Source: Klebsiella pneumoniae (lineage in GTDB: Bacteria > Desulfobacterota > Binatia > UBA12015). Taken from it: 64,000 nt of DNA. Made by a program: the position numbers and the translations under genes. Positions 37,598 through 47,773 of this stretch are shown one piece after another (positions within the stretch are counted from its first letter, which is position 1; each line of letters begins with the position of its first letter). Below the pieces are notes generated by a model. That model was given only the letters and a program-made list of their open reading frames with translations, made no database searches and was not told where the DNA came from. Location of the stretch: NCBI GenBank assembly GCA_945872365.1, contig CAMBZJ010000008.1, forward strand, positions 62,001 through 126,000, read 5' to 3'.

Positions 37598-38575
37598 CTA
37601 GAACGGGCCCGCGGGGCCGGCAACGCCCGGCCCGGGCCGCTCGGCGCGCCGAGCGGCGCGCGAGTGGAGGAGTGCCCCGAGCGCCGCACCCGCGAGCAGT
37701 CCCGCCGCGTGCGCGACGTGATCCGCGCGCGGCGAGGCGCCGACGAGCAGGGCGTAGACGGCGGCGAGCGCGGCCACGACCTGCCAGCGTCGGAAACGCC
37801 GGGGAAGGAGCGACGCACCGCCGAGGGATTCGCCGGCGAGAGCGCCGATCACGCCTGCGATCGCACCCGATGCCCCGGCCTTGAGTCCGGCCGAGGGCGC
37901 CAGCACCCAACTCGCGAGGTTGCCGGCGACGCCCGCGCCGAGGAACACGGCGAGAAAGCGCGGCACGCCGATTTCGCGGGCGAGCAGTGGCCCGACGAAG
38001 AGCAGCGTACCCAGGTTGGCGAGCAGGTGTTCGTAGTCGAAGTGCAGGAACACCGCGGTCGCGAAGCGCCAGGCCTCTCCGCGATCGATCCGGTCCGAGG
38101 CGACGGCGCCGGCGTGCAGCATCTGCTCCCAGGTCGCATGCGTCGCGCCACCGGTGGTCGCGAGGTAGGCGGCGATGCACGCCGCGACAACCGCGAGGAC
38201 GACGAGCGAGGACCGGTCGAGCCACGGGCGGCGGTGGATCGCGGCGTCGCCCCCGCCGGAACCGTTCGACTTCCCCGACGACAAGCCGGGAGCCGCGCGT
38301 CCGTCGCGGGTTCCCTCGCCGGACGCGGCCGGGGCGGCGAGCGGGGTCTCGGCTTCGACGTCGGCGAGCAGTTCGTCGGCGCGCACGAGGTCGGCCTCGC
38401 GCACCGCAATCGCGATCGTCCCGCCGATCTCGCGCAGCGACTCGGCCGGAATGCCGAGCGCCACCAGCACGAGCAGGGCCGCGTCGGCGCGCGCGCGATC
38501 GAGCCCGGTGCGCACGAGGACGGGTCGCGCAGCGGGGCCGTCCACCGCGTCGAAATCGTCACCGCCCGCCGTCAT
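37598..38575 (-). CDS. Rhomboid-family intramembrane serine protease with N-terminal DUF2007-like segment
   Basis: HLLANLGTLLFVGPLLA; catalytic GASGAIAGVIGAL; DHVAHAAGLLAGAALG; N-term VLVRTGLDRARADAALLVLVALGIPAESLREIGGTIAIAVREADLVRADELLAD. Confidence 0.88.
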   Translation of the reverse strand: MTAGGDDFDAVDGPAARPVLVRTGLDRARADAALLVLVALGIPAESLREIGGTIAIAVREADLVRADELLADVEAETPLAAPAASGEGTRDGRAAPGLSSGKSNGSGGGDAAIHRRPWLDRSSLVVLAVVAACIAAYLATTGGATHATWEQMLHAGAVASDRIDRGEAWRFATAVFLHFDYEHLLANLGTLLFVGPLLAREIGVPRFLAVFLGAGVAGNLASWVLAPSAGLKAGASGAIAGVIGALAGESLGGASLLPRRFRRWQVVAALAAVYALLVGASPRADHVAHAAGLLAGAALGALLHSRAARRAERPGPGVAGPAGPF

Positions 38576-38707
38576 GTCCCCCCACCCCTGCGCGGCGACG
38601 GCGTCGCCGCCGCGGTGCAGGGCCTTGCCGTGTGCGCGCCGACCTCGTACTCGTCGGGGCGGGCGCGGGGGGCGTCGGCGTCGGATCGCGGACCGGAAAG
38701 GGTGCGC

Positions 38708-40222
38708 ATGGCTTTGAACCGGGATCGGAAAGGGAGGCGCCTCCTCGCAGGAGCGATCGTGGCCGTTCTCGCGACGGCCGCCCGGGCAGGGGCCGGCGAC
38801 GGCGTAGAGTTCTCCGCCGCCTGCAATGCGACCTACGTCAACAAGCGCGTCGGCGCCAACGAACAGTGGGCAATCACCTGGGACCTCGTCGCCCGCGCGA
38901 GCGGCAACGTTTTCCAACGCGACGGCGGCCCGCCATCCTTCATCGAGTGCTACCGGCGCGCCGGAGGCACGGAGACCGAGATCGCCTTCGACTGCTACGG
39001 TGCACCCCCCTGCCCCGGTCCGCCCTGCGCGGCGAAGTGGAGCCTGATCCCGGGCCCCACGCTCGTCCCCGCCTCCTTCTTCTACCCCCCGGGCGTGAAC
39101 CCCGCCGATCCGAAGGCGGCCTGCACGCGCCAGCGCACCGTCTGCGCCTCGGGCTGCAGCGACACGAGCGTGCAGCAGGCGATCGATCGCGCGCCGCCGC
39201 ACTCCTTCGTGCGCATCGGCCCGGGCACCTTTCGCGAGGACCTGCGGGTCGAGGACAAGAGCGTAACCCTGTTCGCGACCGGGGACACGGTGATCCGCGG
39301 CAGCGGCGCCGGAACGGTGCTGATGCTGCGCTGCGAGCGGAATCCGGGGGCGCTCGTCCAGTGGATCGGCGGCGCGCTGACCGGCGGCGGAACGAATGCG
39401 CCGGCGGGCCACTACGACGGCGGGGGCATCGTGAACCTCGGCTGCAACGCCTCGGTGCAGGACGCGAACGTCACTGGCAATACGACCTGGGGCTCGGGCG
39501 GCGGGATCGTCAACGTCGGCGAAATGCTCGTCGGTCGCAGCACCGTGACCGACAACGGCGCGGGCAACGGCGGCGGGATCGCCAACTACGGCCGCCTGCA
39601 GGTCGTCGACGCCGCGCTCGACGCCAACGCGGCCGGGATCGGACCGGTCGCCGGGCGCGGCGGCGGAGGACTCGTCAACTACCCCGACGCGGTCGCTTCG
39701 GTCGTCGACTCGACCGTCTCCGGGAACACAGTGGCCGAGGGGTGCTGCGGCGGGGGCGGAATCCTGAATCTCGGCGAACTCGACCTCGCCGGTGCGATAG
39801 TCGCGGACAACGCGGGGGACGGCCTGCGCAACGACGGCGGCGATCTCGCGGTCGAGGACTCGATCGTCGAGCGCAACGCCGACGGTGGATTGTGGAACCG
39901 CGCGGGTGCTCTCGCCGTCGTCTCCGGAAGCGTTCTTCGTGACAACACCGGCCGCTCGATCGGCGGGCTCGCCAACGACGGCCGTCTCGAACTCCGCGAC
40001 ACCCAGGTGACCGGGAACCGCTCGAGTCGCTTCGGCCCGGGCGGCGGGATCCTGAACGACGGCGAGTTGCGGCTCGACGGGGTCCTCGTCGCGCGCAACA
40101 CGAGCGAGGATCCGGCGGGGGCCGGGCTCTTCGTCCGGGCCGGTTCGATCACCGCGTCCGACACCGAGGTCGTCGACAATCTCCCGCGCAATTGCGCCGG
40201 GACCCCCTTTGCCTGCCCCTGA
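38708..40222 (+). CDS. Secreted right-handed parallel beta-helix repeat protein
   Basis: Signal peptide; repeated GGGIVN-G / GGGILN-GEL modules with S-V--N spacing typical of beta-helix coils. Confidence 0.85.
   Translation: MALNRDRKGRRLLAGAIVAVLATAARAGAGDGVEFSAACNATYVNKRVGANEQWAITWDLVARASGNVFQRDGGPPSFIECYRRAGGTETEIAFDCYGAPPCPGPPCAAKWSLIPGPTLVPASFFYPPGVNPADPKAACTRQRTVCASGCSDTSVQQAIDRAPPHSFVRIGPGTFREDLRVEDKSVTLFATGDTVIRGSGAGTVLMLRCERNPGALVQWIGGALTGGGTNAPAGHYDGGGIVNLGCNASVQDANVTGNTTWGSGGGIVNVGEMLVGRSTVTDNGAGNGGGIANYGRLQVVDAALDANAAGIGPVAGRGGGGLVNYPDAVASVVDSTVSGNTVAEGCCGGGGILNLGELDLAGAIVADNAGDGLRNDGGDLAVEDSIVERNADGGLWNRAGALAVVSGSVLRDNTGRSIGGLANDGRLELRDTQVTGNRSSRFGPGGGILNDGELRLDGVLVARNTSEDPAGAGLFVRAGSITASDTEVVDNLPRNCAGTPFACP
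39419..40180 (+). repeat. Degenerate beta-helix coil repeats (GGGI-N-G-L consensus) inside CDS 38708-40222
   Basis: GGGIVNLG, GGGIVNVG, GGGIANYG, GGGLVNY, GGGILNLG, DGLRNDG, GGLWNRAG, GGLANDG, GGGILNDG. Confidence 0.75.
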
Positions 40223-40223
40223 G

Positions 40224-40258
40224 CGCGGAGATCGCTGCCAAAAGCCGGTATCTCCGCG
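40224..40258 (+). terminator. Hairpin immediately after the beta-helix gene, possible attenuator/terminator
   Basis: Perfect 9-bp inverted repeat CGCGGAGAT...ATCTCCGCG with 17-nt loop, starting 2 nt after the stop codon; no clear T-tract. Confidence 0.4.
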
Positions 40259-40353
40259 GAAAAGCTTGGCTTCCGGCGCGTTTTCTGCGAAAGGGACGCG
40301 GGGGAGCCGCAACTGTGGCTGTGGCCGTGGCGGAGGAAGTGGAGGTTGCCGTG

Positions 40354-40932
40354 GTGGTTTCGACTCTTTGGCGTTTCATCGCGCCGCGAAGGCCGGCGGT
40401 GGCGCTCGGCTCGCTGGTCGTGGCCCTGCTCCTCGGCCTGCTGCTCCCGGCTTCGGCCCGCTCGCAGGAATCGGGTGATCCGATCCTGCGGCCCTGCAGT
40501 CATCCCTGCCCCGCCGAGATCCGCTTCGCGAAACGGCCGGGGCAGCTCGATCGACTCGTTCTCCACGCTCGCATCAACCCGGCGAGCGACATCGATCCCT
40601 CGACCGAGAACTTCACCATCGCGCTGTCGAACCTGCTCGGCCTGATCGACGGCCAGACGCTCGCCGCCGGGACGATCACCGCGGGACAGAACGGCCTCTC
40701 CTACTTCAACGCCCCCGGGGCGCGTGTCGCCGGCGGCATCGCCCGCTTGAGGATCCGTCCGCGCAGGGATCCCCTCGGCGGCTACCGCGTGGACGCCGTC
40801 TTCTACGGTGACCTCTCCCTCGCGACCGAAGCCACGATGACGACCCTGATCCGGATCGGTGACGATCTCTTCAGCGACATCGGGACGTGGACGCAGACGC
40901 CGACGGGCTGGGTCTACGAGTTTCCGACCTGA
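40354..40932 (+). CDS. Hypothetical secreted protein (start uncertain; ORF opens at 40192)
   Basis: Signal-like VVSTLWRFIAPRRPAVALGSLVVALLLGLLLPASARSQ; remainder beta-rich. Confidence 0.55.
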   Translation: MVSTLWRFIAPRRPAVALGSLVVALLLGLLLPASARSQESGDPILRPCSHPCPAEIRFAKRPGQLDRLVLHARINPASDIDPSTENFTIALSNLLGLIDGQTLAAGTITAGQNGLSYFNAPGARVAGGIARLRIRPRRDPLGGYRVDAVFYGDLSLATEATMTTLIRIGDDLFSDIGTWTQTPTGWVYEFPT

Positions 40933-41011
40933 TTCCGGTGCGACGCCCGCCGGGCGAGGTCGGGCCACGACGAGCGGCGCGCTGCCGCAGGCGCGCACGG
41001 AACGAGGGCCG

Positions 41012-42184
41012 GTGAGCGTTTCCGTGCGTGGCGAGGTCCGCGTTTACGGACGCTGCGAGAAGCGCTTCTCCCAGGTGCGGGAGGCCTTCCTGGCGAACCT
41101 CGCGGAAGGTCGGGACGTCGGCGCAGCCTGCTGCGTCTACCAGCACGGGCGACCCGTCGTGGACCTCTGGGGCGGCGTCGCCGATCGGGAATCCGGGCGA
41201 CCCTGGGAGGAGGACACGGCGGTCGTCGTATTCTCCTCGACGAAGGGTGCCACCGCGATCGCAGCGGGACTCCTCGCGCAGCGCGCCCGCTGCGACCTCG
41301 ACGCCCCGGTCGCCGCCTGCTGGCCCGAGTTCGCAACTCGCGGCAAGGATCGCATCCCGTTGCGCTGGCTACTTTCGCACCGCGCGGGGCTGCCCTGCAT
41401 CGAAGGCGACTTCACCCTGGAGCAGGCGCTCTCCTGGTACCCGGTGGTCGAGGCCCTCGCGGCGCAGGCACCGCTGTGGGAGCCGGGCACCGCGCACGGC
41501 TACCACGTGCGCAGCTTCGGCTGGCTCGTCGGCGAGGTCATCCGGCGCGTGGACGGCCGGACGCCCGGGCGCTTCTTCGCCGAGGAGATCGCGCAACCGC
41601 TCGGGCTCGACTTCTGGATCGGCCTGCCGGAAGCGATCGAGCCGCGAGTCGCGCGCATCCTGCCACCCGAGCCACCCGCCGACCCGGCCATGCGCGAGCT
41701 GATGGAACGGCTCATGGGTCCCGACACGCCGAGCGGGCGCGCGCTCACCGGGCCGTCGGGACTCTTCCACTACGACGACTCCTGGAACGGACGCGCTCTG
41801 CACGCAGCCGAGCTGCCGTCATCGAACGGGATCGCCACGGCGCGCGCGATCGCACGTCTCTACGCCTCGACGATCGGCGAGGTGGACGGCATCCGGCTGC
41901 TCGAACCGGCGACCCTGGCCGACCTCCTCCGACCGCAGGCCGAGGGGCCTGATCGCATCCTGCTGCTGCCGACCGCGTTCGGAACCGGTTTCATGCTGCC
42001 GCCGTCGCTCTGTCTCGCGGCGGTGCCGGGCAGTTTCGGGCATCCCGGTGCGGGCGGCTCGCTCGGCTACGCCGACCCGGCGAGCGGCATCGCTCTCGGC
42101 TACGCGATGAACCGGATGAGCGTGGGGCCGACGCTCGACCCGCGCGCGCGGTCGCTGGTCGAAGCCGTGCACGCGAGCCTCTGA
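41012..42184 (+). CDS. Serine hydrolase, class C beta-lactamase/EstB-like family
   Basis: FSSTKGATAIAAG (SxxK), LLSHRAGLP, YHVRSFGWLVGEVI (YxS-like position), C-terminal FGHPGAGGSLGYADP. Confidence 0.9.
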   Translation: MSVSVRGEVRVYGRCEKRFSQVREAFLANLAEGRDVGAACCVYQHGRPVVDLWGGVADRESGRPWEEDTAVVVFSSTKGATAIAAGLLAQRARCDLDAPVAACWPEFATRGKDRIPLRWLLSHRAGLPCIEGDFTLEQALSWYPVVEALAAQAPLWEPGTAHGYHVRSFGWLVGEVIRRVDGRTPGRFFAEEIAQPLGLDFWIGLPEAIEPRVARILPPEPPADPAMRELMERLMGPDTPSGRALTGPSGLFHYDDSWNGRALHAAELPSSNGIATARAIARLYASTIGEVDGIRLLEPATLADLLRPQAEGPDRILLLPTAFGTGFMLPPSLCLAAVPGSFGHPGAGGSLGYADPASGIALGYAMNRMSVGPTLDPRARSLVEAVHASL

Positions 42185-42239
42185 GGCCTCCCGGACCGAC
42201 GTACAGCGCGCGGCAGCGCGTTTCGCGCGGGCGTCCGGC

Positions 42240-43904
42240 TCAGTCGGCTTCGCCCGACAGGTAGCGCGTCTCGAGGTGACGGCGGAACACGGCCGGGTCG
42301 AGCGGGCGACCGGTGGCCCGCTCGATCAACTCGCTCGTCGGAAGCATCGAACCCAGGGAGTGCACGTTCTCGCGCAGCCATCCCATCAACGTCCGGGCCT
42401 CGCCGCGCGCGATCTCGCCGGGAATGCACGGCTCGGCGCGGCGCGCGGCCTCGAAGAGCTGGGCGGCCGTCATCGCTCCCAGCGTATACGTCGGGAAGTA
42501 GCCGAAGGAGCCGGCGTACCAGTGGATGTCCTGCAGGCAGCCGGTGCGGTCGTCGGGGGGCTCCACCCCGAGCAGTTCGCGCATCCCGTCGCGCCAGGCG
42601 CCGGGTAGGTCGGCCGGGTCGAGCGTTCCGCCGATCATGGCGCGCTCGAGCCGGTAGCGCAGGATGACGTGCGCCGGGTAGGTGACCTCGTCGGCCTCCA
42701 CGCGAATGAGCGTCCGCGCGACACGCGTCGCGCGCCGACGCAGCGCATCCGCACTCCATGCGTCCACGAAGTCGTCGCGCTCGACCCGCTGCACGACACC
42801 ACCGCTCTTGCGCGCGGGTGGTGCGGCGAAGGCCTGCCGGGCAAGCGGCGCGAGCCAGGCGAGAAATTCGGCCGAGCGGCAGACCTGCATCTCGACCAGA
42901 AGGGACTGGCCCTCGTGCACGCTCATGCCACGCGCGAGTCCGACCGGACGATGCCGAAAGGCCGCAGGGAGGCCGCGCTCGTAGAGCGCATGGCCGGTCT
43001 CGTGGACGACGGCCATGAGACCGCGCAGGAAGTCGGACTCGTTCCAGCGGGTCGTGATCCGCACGTCTTCGGGCACCCCGCCGCAGAACGGGTGGTGGCT
43101 CGTGTCGAGTCGGCCATGCGAGAAGTCGAAGCCCAGGTCGCCCATGACCCGTTCGGCGAGCCGGTGCTGGGCGTGCGCCGGAAACGGGCCCGGCAGAACC
43201 GGCACTTCACCCTCCGCCCGCTGCTTGTCGATGACCGCCGACGTGAGCCCGGGCAGGAAGGTCGTCAACTCCGCGAACAGCCGGTCGATCTCGGCCGAAG
43301 AGCCGCCGGGCTCGTATTCGTCGAGCAGCGCGTCGTAGGGGGAGACGCCGAGGGCCTCCGCCTTCGCCTCTGCGATCTCGCGGGTGAGCCCGAGCACCTC
43401 GCGCAGGGCCGGGAGCACGCCCGGAAAGTCGTCGCCGTCGCGTCGAGCGCGCCAGTCCATCTCGCAGGACGAGACGGCCCGCGAGTGGCGCACGACGAGG
43501 TCGCCCGGCAGCGCCATCGCGTGGCGGCGCTCGCGCTCCATCTCGCGCAGGTTCGCGAGTTGCCATGCGTCGGAGCCGTCGCAGGCCGCCTCAGCGCGCG
43601 CGCGGGCGAGCCAGTCGCCGACCTCCTCCGCCACCAGGAGTTCATGCGCGATCTCGCGCAGCGTCGCCATCTGCTCGCCGCGCACGGCAGCACCCCCCGA
43701 CGGCATGACCGCCGCCATGTCCCACTGCAGGACGCCGATCGACTCGCGGACGAGGGCGATCCGGCGGAAGCGGGCCTCGAGCGCCGCACGGGCCGTCGCG
43801 CCGGCGCCGCCGTCGGCACTCGAACCGGAGCCCCGTGCGCGCCCGGTCGCACCGGGCACGGGACGGGTAGCCGGCGCCCTTGCGCGGCGGCCCCGCCGGC
43901 TCAC
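42240..43904 (-). CDS. Carboxypeptidase M32 family (start uncertain)
   Basis: HEXXH motif VVHETGHALYERGLP; DVRITTRWNESDFLRGLMAV; MSVHEGQSLLVEMQV. Confidence 0.88.
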   Translation of the reverse strand: MSRRGRRARAPATRPVPGATGRARGSGSSADGGAGATARAALEARFRRIALVRESIGVLQWDMAAVMPSGGAAVRGEQMATLREIAHELLVAEEVGDWLARARAEAACDGSDAWQLANLREMERERRHAMALPGDLVVRHSRAVSSCEMDWRARRDGDDFPGVLPALREVLGLTREIAEAKAEALGVSPYDALLDEYEPGGSSAEIDRLFAELTTFLPGLTSAVIDKQRAEGEVPVLPGPFPAHAQHRLAERVMGDLGFDFSHGRLDTSHHPFCGGVPEDVRITTRWNESDFLRGLMAVVHETGHALYERGLPAAFRHRPVGLARGMSVHEGQSLLVEMQVCRSAEFLAWLAPLARQAFAAPPARKSGGVVQRVERDDFVDAWSADALRRRATRVARTLIRVEADEVTYPAHVILRYRLERAMIGGTLDPADLPGAWRDGMRELLGVEPPDDRTGCLQDIHWYAGSFGYFPTYTLGAMTAAQLFEAARRAEPCIPGEIARGEARTLMGWLRENVHSLGSMLPTSELIERATGRPLDPAVFRRHLETRYLSGEAD

Positions 43905-44260
43905 GGATGCGCCGCCCGCAGCCGGAGGGCCGACTTGCCTGCGTGGCCAAGGGCGACGAACGGGCGACTCATGGGCGATGGTCCCGTGCGGTCGCCGTCG
44001 CGACTCGATCGCGCGATCTGGAGCATGGTTCAGGCGCCTAGGTAGTCTTCCACCCGCCCGACGCAAAGCCCACCCGCCGGGTGGGCGCCTGCACCGGCCG
44101 GCCCCGCGGCACCTCGCCCGTGCCGGCCGAGCATCCGGGCAAGGGCCGACAGCCCCGCTTATGCACTGCGTGAGCCGACGCCCCGGCATGAACCAGACCG
44201 CGCGGAACGCCGGCGGATCGACGGTCCGGATCGTTGGCAAGCAGGAAGCAAACGGCTAGG

Positions 44261-44272
44261 GGAGAATTCTCC
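44261..44272. promoter_or_regulatory. 12-bp perfect palindrome GGAGAATTCTCC spanning the sdhC RBS
   Basis: Sequence GGGGAGAATTCTCC directly abuts ATG of sdhC (44273). Confidence 0.45.
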
Positions 44273-44995
44273 ATGAGCCTTTCTCGTTTCCGCCTGTCGT
44301 CGTCGGTCGGCAAGAAGTTCCTCAACGGGCTGACCGGAGTCCTGCTGCTCGCCTTCATCGTCGCCCACCTGGCCGGCAACCTGACGATCTTCGCCGGACA
44401 GAACGCGCTGAACGGCTATGCAGCGCTCACCCACAGCCTCGGCCCGATGCTGATCGTGATCGAAGTCGCCCTCGCGGTCGTGTTCCTCGCCCACGCGGCC
44501 AGCGCGATCGGCGTCTGGCGCGACGGGCGGCGCGCGCGCCGTGTGTCGAACACGCGGCGCGCGAGCAAGGGGGGTGCGAGCCGCCAGACCCTCGCTTCGC
44601 GCAGCATGATCTGGACCGGACTCGCGCTGCTCGCGTTCCTCGTCATCCACCTCTGGCAGTTCCGCTTCGGACCCGGCGAACACCAGGGCTACGTCGCGCG
44701 TCTCGGCGATCGTGAGGTGTGGGACCTGTGGCGGGTCGTCGTCGAGGTTCTCAAGCAGCCGCTGTGGGCCGCATTCTACACCGCGATGATGGTGCTCCTC
44801 GGCTTCCACCTGCGACACGGATTCTGGAGTGCCTTCCAGTCGATCGGGCTGCTCGGCCCCGGACTGCGACCGCTCGCCTTCTCGGCGGCGCTGGTCTTCG
44901 CGCTGGTCGTCGCGGCGGGCTTCGTCGCGCTTCCGCTCTACGTCTACTTCCTCGTCCCGACGCCGGCCGCCGGCGTCGCGCTGGTGTACCCATGA
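44273..44995 (+). CDS. sdhC: Succinate dehydrogenase cytochrome b558-type subunit
   Basis: [34 protein letters not shown]; conserved His in TM helices; followed by sdhA and sdhB. Confidence 0.93.
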   Translation: MSLSRFRLSSSVGKKFLNGLTGVLLLAFIVAHLAGNLTIFAGQNALNGYAALTHSLGPMLIVIEVALAVVFLAHAASAIGVWRDGRRARRVSNTRRASKGGASRQTLASRSMIWTGLALLAFLVIHLWQFRFGPGEHQGYVARLGDREVWDLWRVVVEVLKQPLWAAFYTAMMVLLGFHLRHGFWSAFQSIGLLGPGLRPLAFSAALVFALVVAAGFVALPLYVYFLVPTPAAGVALVYP

Positions 44996-46941
44996 ACGCT
45001 CCCGCGCTACGCGAGATCGACGTCAAGGACGATCTCGACTCCCGCGTCCCCGACGGCCCGATCCAGACCAAGTGGGAGCGCCACCGCTTCGACATGAAGC
45101 TGGTGAACCCGGCCAACAAGCGGAAGTACACGATCATCGTCGTCGGCACCGGGCTTGCCGGCGGATCGGCCGCCGCCTCGCTCGGGGAGCTCGGCTACAA
45201 CGTCCTGAACTTCTGCACGCACGACAGCCCCCGGCGCGCCCATTCGGTCGCCGCGCAGGGCGGCATCAACGCGGCCAAGAACTACACGAACGACGGCGAC
45301 AGCATCTGGCGCCTGTTCTACGACACGATCAAGGGCGGCGACTTCCGCGCCCGCGAAGCCAACGTGCACCGGCTCGCCGAGATGTCGGTGTCGATCATCG
45401 ACCAGTGCGTCGCCCAGGGCGTGCCCTTCGCCCGGGAGTACGGCGGCCTGCTCGCGAATCGGTCGTTCGGCGGAGCCCAGGTGTCGCGCACGTTCTACGC
45501 GCGCGGGCAGACCGGGCAGCAGCTGCTGCTCGGCGCCTACGGCTCGCTCATGCGACAGGTGAACGCCGGCCGCGTGAAGCTGTTCCCGCGCCGCGAGATG
45601 CTCGACCTGGTGGTCGTCGACGGCCACGCGCGCGGCATCATCTGCCGCAACCTCGTCGACGGCAAGATCGAACGCTACGCCGCCGACGCCGTGGTCGTCG
45701 CGACCGGCGGCTACTCCACCGCCTACTTCCTCTCCACGAACGCGGTGAACTCGAACGCCACCGCGATCTGGCGCTGCCACAAGCGCGGCGCGTACTTCGC
45801 CAACCCCTGCTTCATGCAGATCCACCCGACCTGCATCCCGCAGCTGGGCGAGGGGCAGTCCAAGCTCACCCTCATGAGCGAGAGCCTGCGCAACGACGGG
45901 CGCATCTGGGTGCCGACGGTGCCCGACGACGCCCGGATCCCCAGGGACATCCCCGAGGCCGAGCGCGACTACTTTCTCGAGCGGATCTACCCCGCCTTCG
46001 GCAACCTCGTGCCGCGCGATGTCGCCTCCCGCGCCGCCAAGCGGATATGCGACGAGGGACAGGGCGTCGGCCTGACCAAGCGCGCCGTGTATCTGGACTT
46101 CTCGGACGCGATCGGACGCCTCGGCGAGGCCACCGTGCGCGAGCGCTACGGCAACCTCTTCGACATGTACCACGAGATCACCACCGAGAATCCCTACAGG
46201 ACACCGATGCAGATCTACCCGGCACCGCACTACACGATGGGCGGGCTCTGGGTGGACTACAACCTCATGAGCACGATCCCGGGGCTGCACGTGATCGGCG
46301 AGGCGAACTTCTCGGACCACGGGGCGAACCGCCTCGGCGCCTCGGCCCTCATGCAGGGCCTCTGCGACGGTTACTTCGTCCTGCCCTACACGATCGGCAA
46401 CTACCTCGCGGGCGTCGCGCCCGGCAAGGTCGGTACCGATCACCCGGCCTTCGCCGGGGCCGAGGGCGACGTGAATCGGCAAGTGGCGAAGCTGCTCTCG
46501 ATGAAGGGCAAGCGCACCGCGCGCGAGTTGCACTGGCAGCTCGGTCGCCTGCTCTGGGACCAGTGCGGCATGGAGCGCAGCGGCGCCGGCCTCCTCGCGA
46601 CGATCGAGAAGATCCGCGAATTGCGCGCGGAGTTCTGGACCAACGTCCGGGTCGAGGGCAGCGCCGAGGACCTGAACCAGAGTCTCGAGTATGCGGGCCG
46701 CGTCGCCGACTACTTCGAACTCGGTGAACTCATCGCCCTCGACGCGCTCTCGCGCGACGAGAGTTGCGGCTGCCACCTCCGGGTCGAGCACCAGAGCCCG
46801 GAGGGCGAGCCGATCCGCGACGACGAGGACTTTGCCTACGTCGCCGCGTGGGAGTGGAAGGGAGAGGGTGCACGCCCCGGGCTGCACCGCGAGAAGCTCG
46901 TCTTCGACAACGTCCACCTGGCCGTACGGAACTACAAATGA
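44992..46941 (+). CDS. sdhA: Succinate dehydrogenase flavoprotein subunit
   Basis: [73 protein letters not shown] overlaps sdhC stop. Confidence 0.96.
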   Translation: MNAPALREIDVKDDLDSRVPDGPIQTKWERHRFDMKLVNPANKRKYTIIVVGTGLAGGSAAASLGELGYNVLNFCTHDSPRRAHSVAAQGGINAAKNYTNDGDSIWRLFYDTIKGGDFRAREANVHRLAEMSVSIIDQCVAQGVPFAREYGGLLANRSFGGAQVSRTFYARGQTGQQLLLGAYGSLMRQVNAGRVKLFPRREMLDLVVVDGHARGIICRNLVDGKIERYAADAVVVATGGYSTAYFLSTNAVNSNATAIWRCHKRGAYFANPCFMQIHPTCIPQLGEGQSKLTLMSESLRNDGRIWVPTVPDDARIPRDIPEAERDYFLERIYPAFGNLVPRDVASRAAKRICDEGQGVGLTKRAVYLDFSDAIGRLGEATVRERYGNLFDMYHEITTENPYRTPMQIYPAPHYTMGGLWVDYNLMSTIPGLHVIGEANFSDHGANRLGASALMQGLCDGYFVLPYTIGNYLAGVAPGKVGTDHPAFAGAEGDVNRQVAKLLSMKGKRTARELHWQLGRLLWDQCGMERSGAGLLATIEKIRELRAEFWTNVRVEGSAEDLNQSLEYAGRVADYFELGELIALDALSRDESCGCHLRVEHQSPEGEPIRDDEDFAYVAAWEWKGEGARPGLHREKLVFDNVHLAVRNYK

Positions 46942-47705
46942 GCGATCAGCACGGGACCCGTTCCTACCACCTCCAGGTCTGGCGGCAGGCGCGCGGCGCC
47001 TCCTCGGGCCGGATGGCCTCCTACGAGGTCACCGGCATCGATCAGAACATGTCGTTCCTCGAGATGTTCGACCAGCTGAACGAGACGCTGCTGCGCAAGG
47101 GCGAGGATCCGGTCGCGATCGACAGCGACTGCCGCGAGGGCATCTGCGGAACCTGCGGCGTGTGCATCGACGGTCGCCCGCACGGGCCGTTGCCCAACAT
47201 CACGACCTGCAGCCTGCGCATGCGCGAGTTCCCCGACGGTTCGACGATCGTGGTCGAGCCGTTTCGCGCCGACGCATTCCCGGTTGTGAAGGACCTGATC
47301 GTCGACCGCTCCGCCTTCGACCGGATCGTGATGAAGGGCGGCTACATCTCGATCAACGCGGGTTCCGCCCCCGAGGCGAACGCGGCGCCCGTCCCGAAGG
47401 ACGCGGCCGATGCGGCGATGGACTCCGCCGCCTGCATCGGCTGCGGAGCCTGCGTCGCCGCCTGTCCCAACGCAGCGGCCGCGCTCTTCACCAGCGCCCG
47501 CGTCCGCTACCTGTCGCTGCTGCCGCAGGGCCAGCCGGAGCGCACCACGCGCGTCATGGGCATGGTCGAGCAGATGGACGCAGAGGGCTTCGGGCACTGC
47601 TCGAACCACGGCGAGTGCGAGGCCGCCTGTCCGAAGTCGATCTCGATCGAGAACATCGCGAAGATGCGCCGCGAGTACCTGCGCGCCTCGCTACGGGCGG
47701 GCTGA
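46938..47705 (+). CDS. sdhB: Succinate dehydrogenase iron-sulfur subunit
   Basis: [15 protein letters not shown] (2Fe-2S); [19 protein letters not shown] and [15 protein letters not shown] (3Fe-4S/4Fe-4S); ATG overlaps sdhA stop. Confidence 0.96.
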   Translation: MSDQHGTRSYHLQVWRQARGASSGRMASYEVTGIDQNMSFLEMFDQLNETLLRKGEDPVAIDSDCREGICGTCGVCIDGRPHGPLPNITTCSLRMREFPDGSTIVVEPFRADAFPVVKDLIVDRSAFDRIVMKGGYISINAGSAPEANAAPVPKDAADAAMDSAACIGCGACVAACPNAAAALFTSARVRYLSLLPQGQPERTTRVMGMVEQMDAEGFGHCSNHGECEAACPKSISIENIAKMRREYLRASLRAG

Positions 47706-47773
47706 CGCAACCGGACCGCGCAACCTCCGAGCGCCGGGCCGGCGAGCCGGCGCGGTTTCCGGAAGCCCCGACC

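Noticed and set aside
36071-40222. 1383-aa plus-strand ORF
   Set aside because: The first ~880 codons are antisense to xylB and rhomboid; only the part from 38708 (signal peptide plus beta-helix) is credible coding sequence.
44061-44070. ACGCAAAGCC, reminiscent of the conserved core of GEMM-I (c-di-GMP) riboswitches, upstream of sdhC
   Set aside because: The preceding P1/GGGCAAACC half and the receptor-side stem are not present; probably coincidence.
44068-44086. GCCCACCC-gcc-GGGTGGGC hairpin upstream of sdhC
   Set aside because: Perfect 8-bp stem, but no T-tract on the plus strand and no clear upstream gene on the minus strand to terminate; common by chance at this GC.
45007-46917. 636-aa minus-strand ORF
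   Set aside because: Antisense to sdhA, which is unambiguous.
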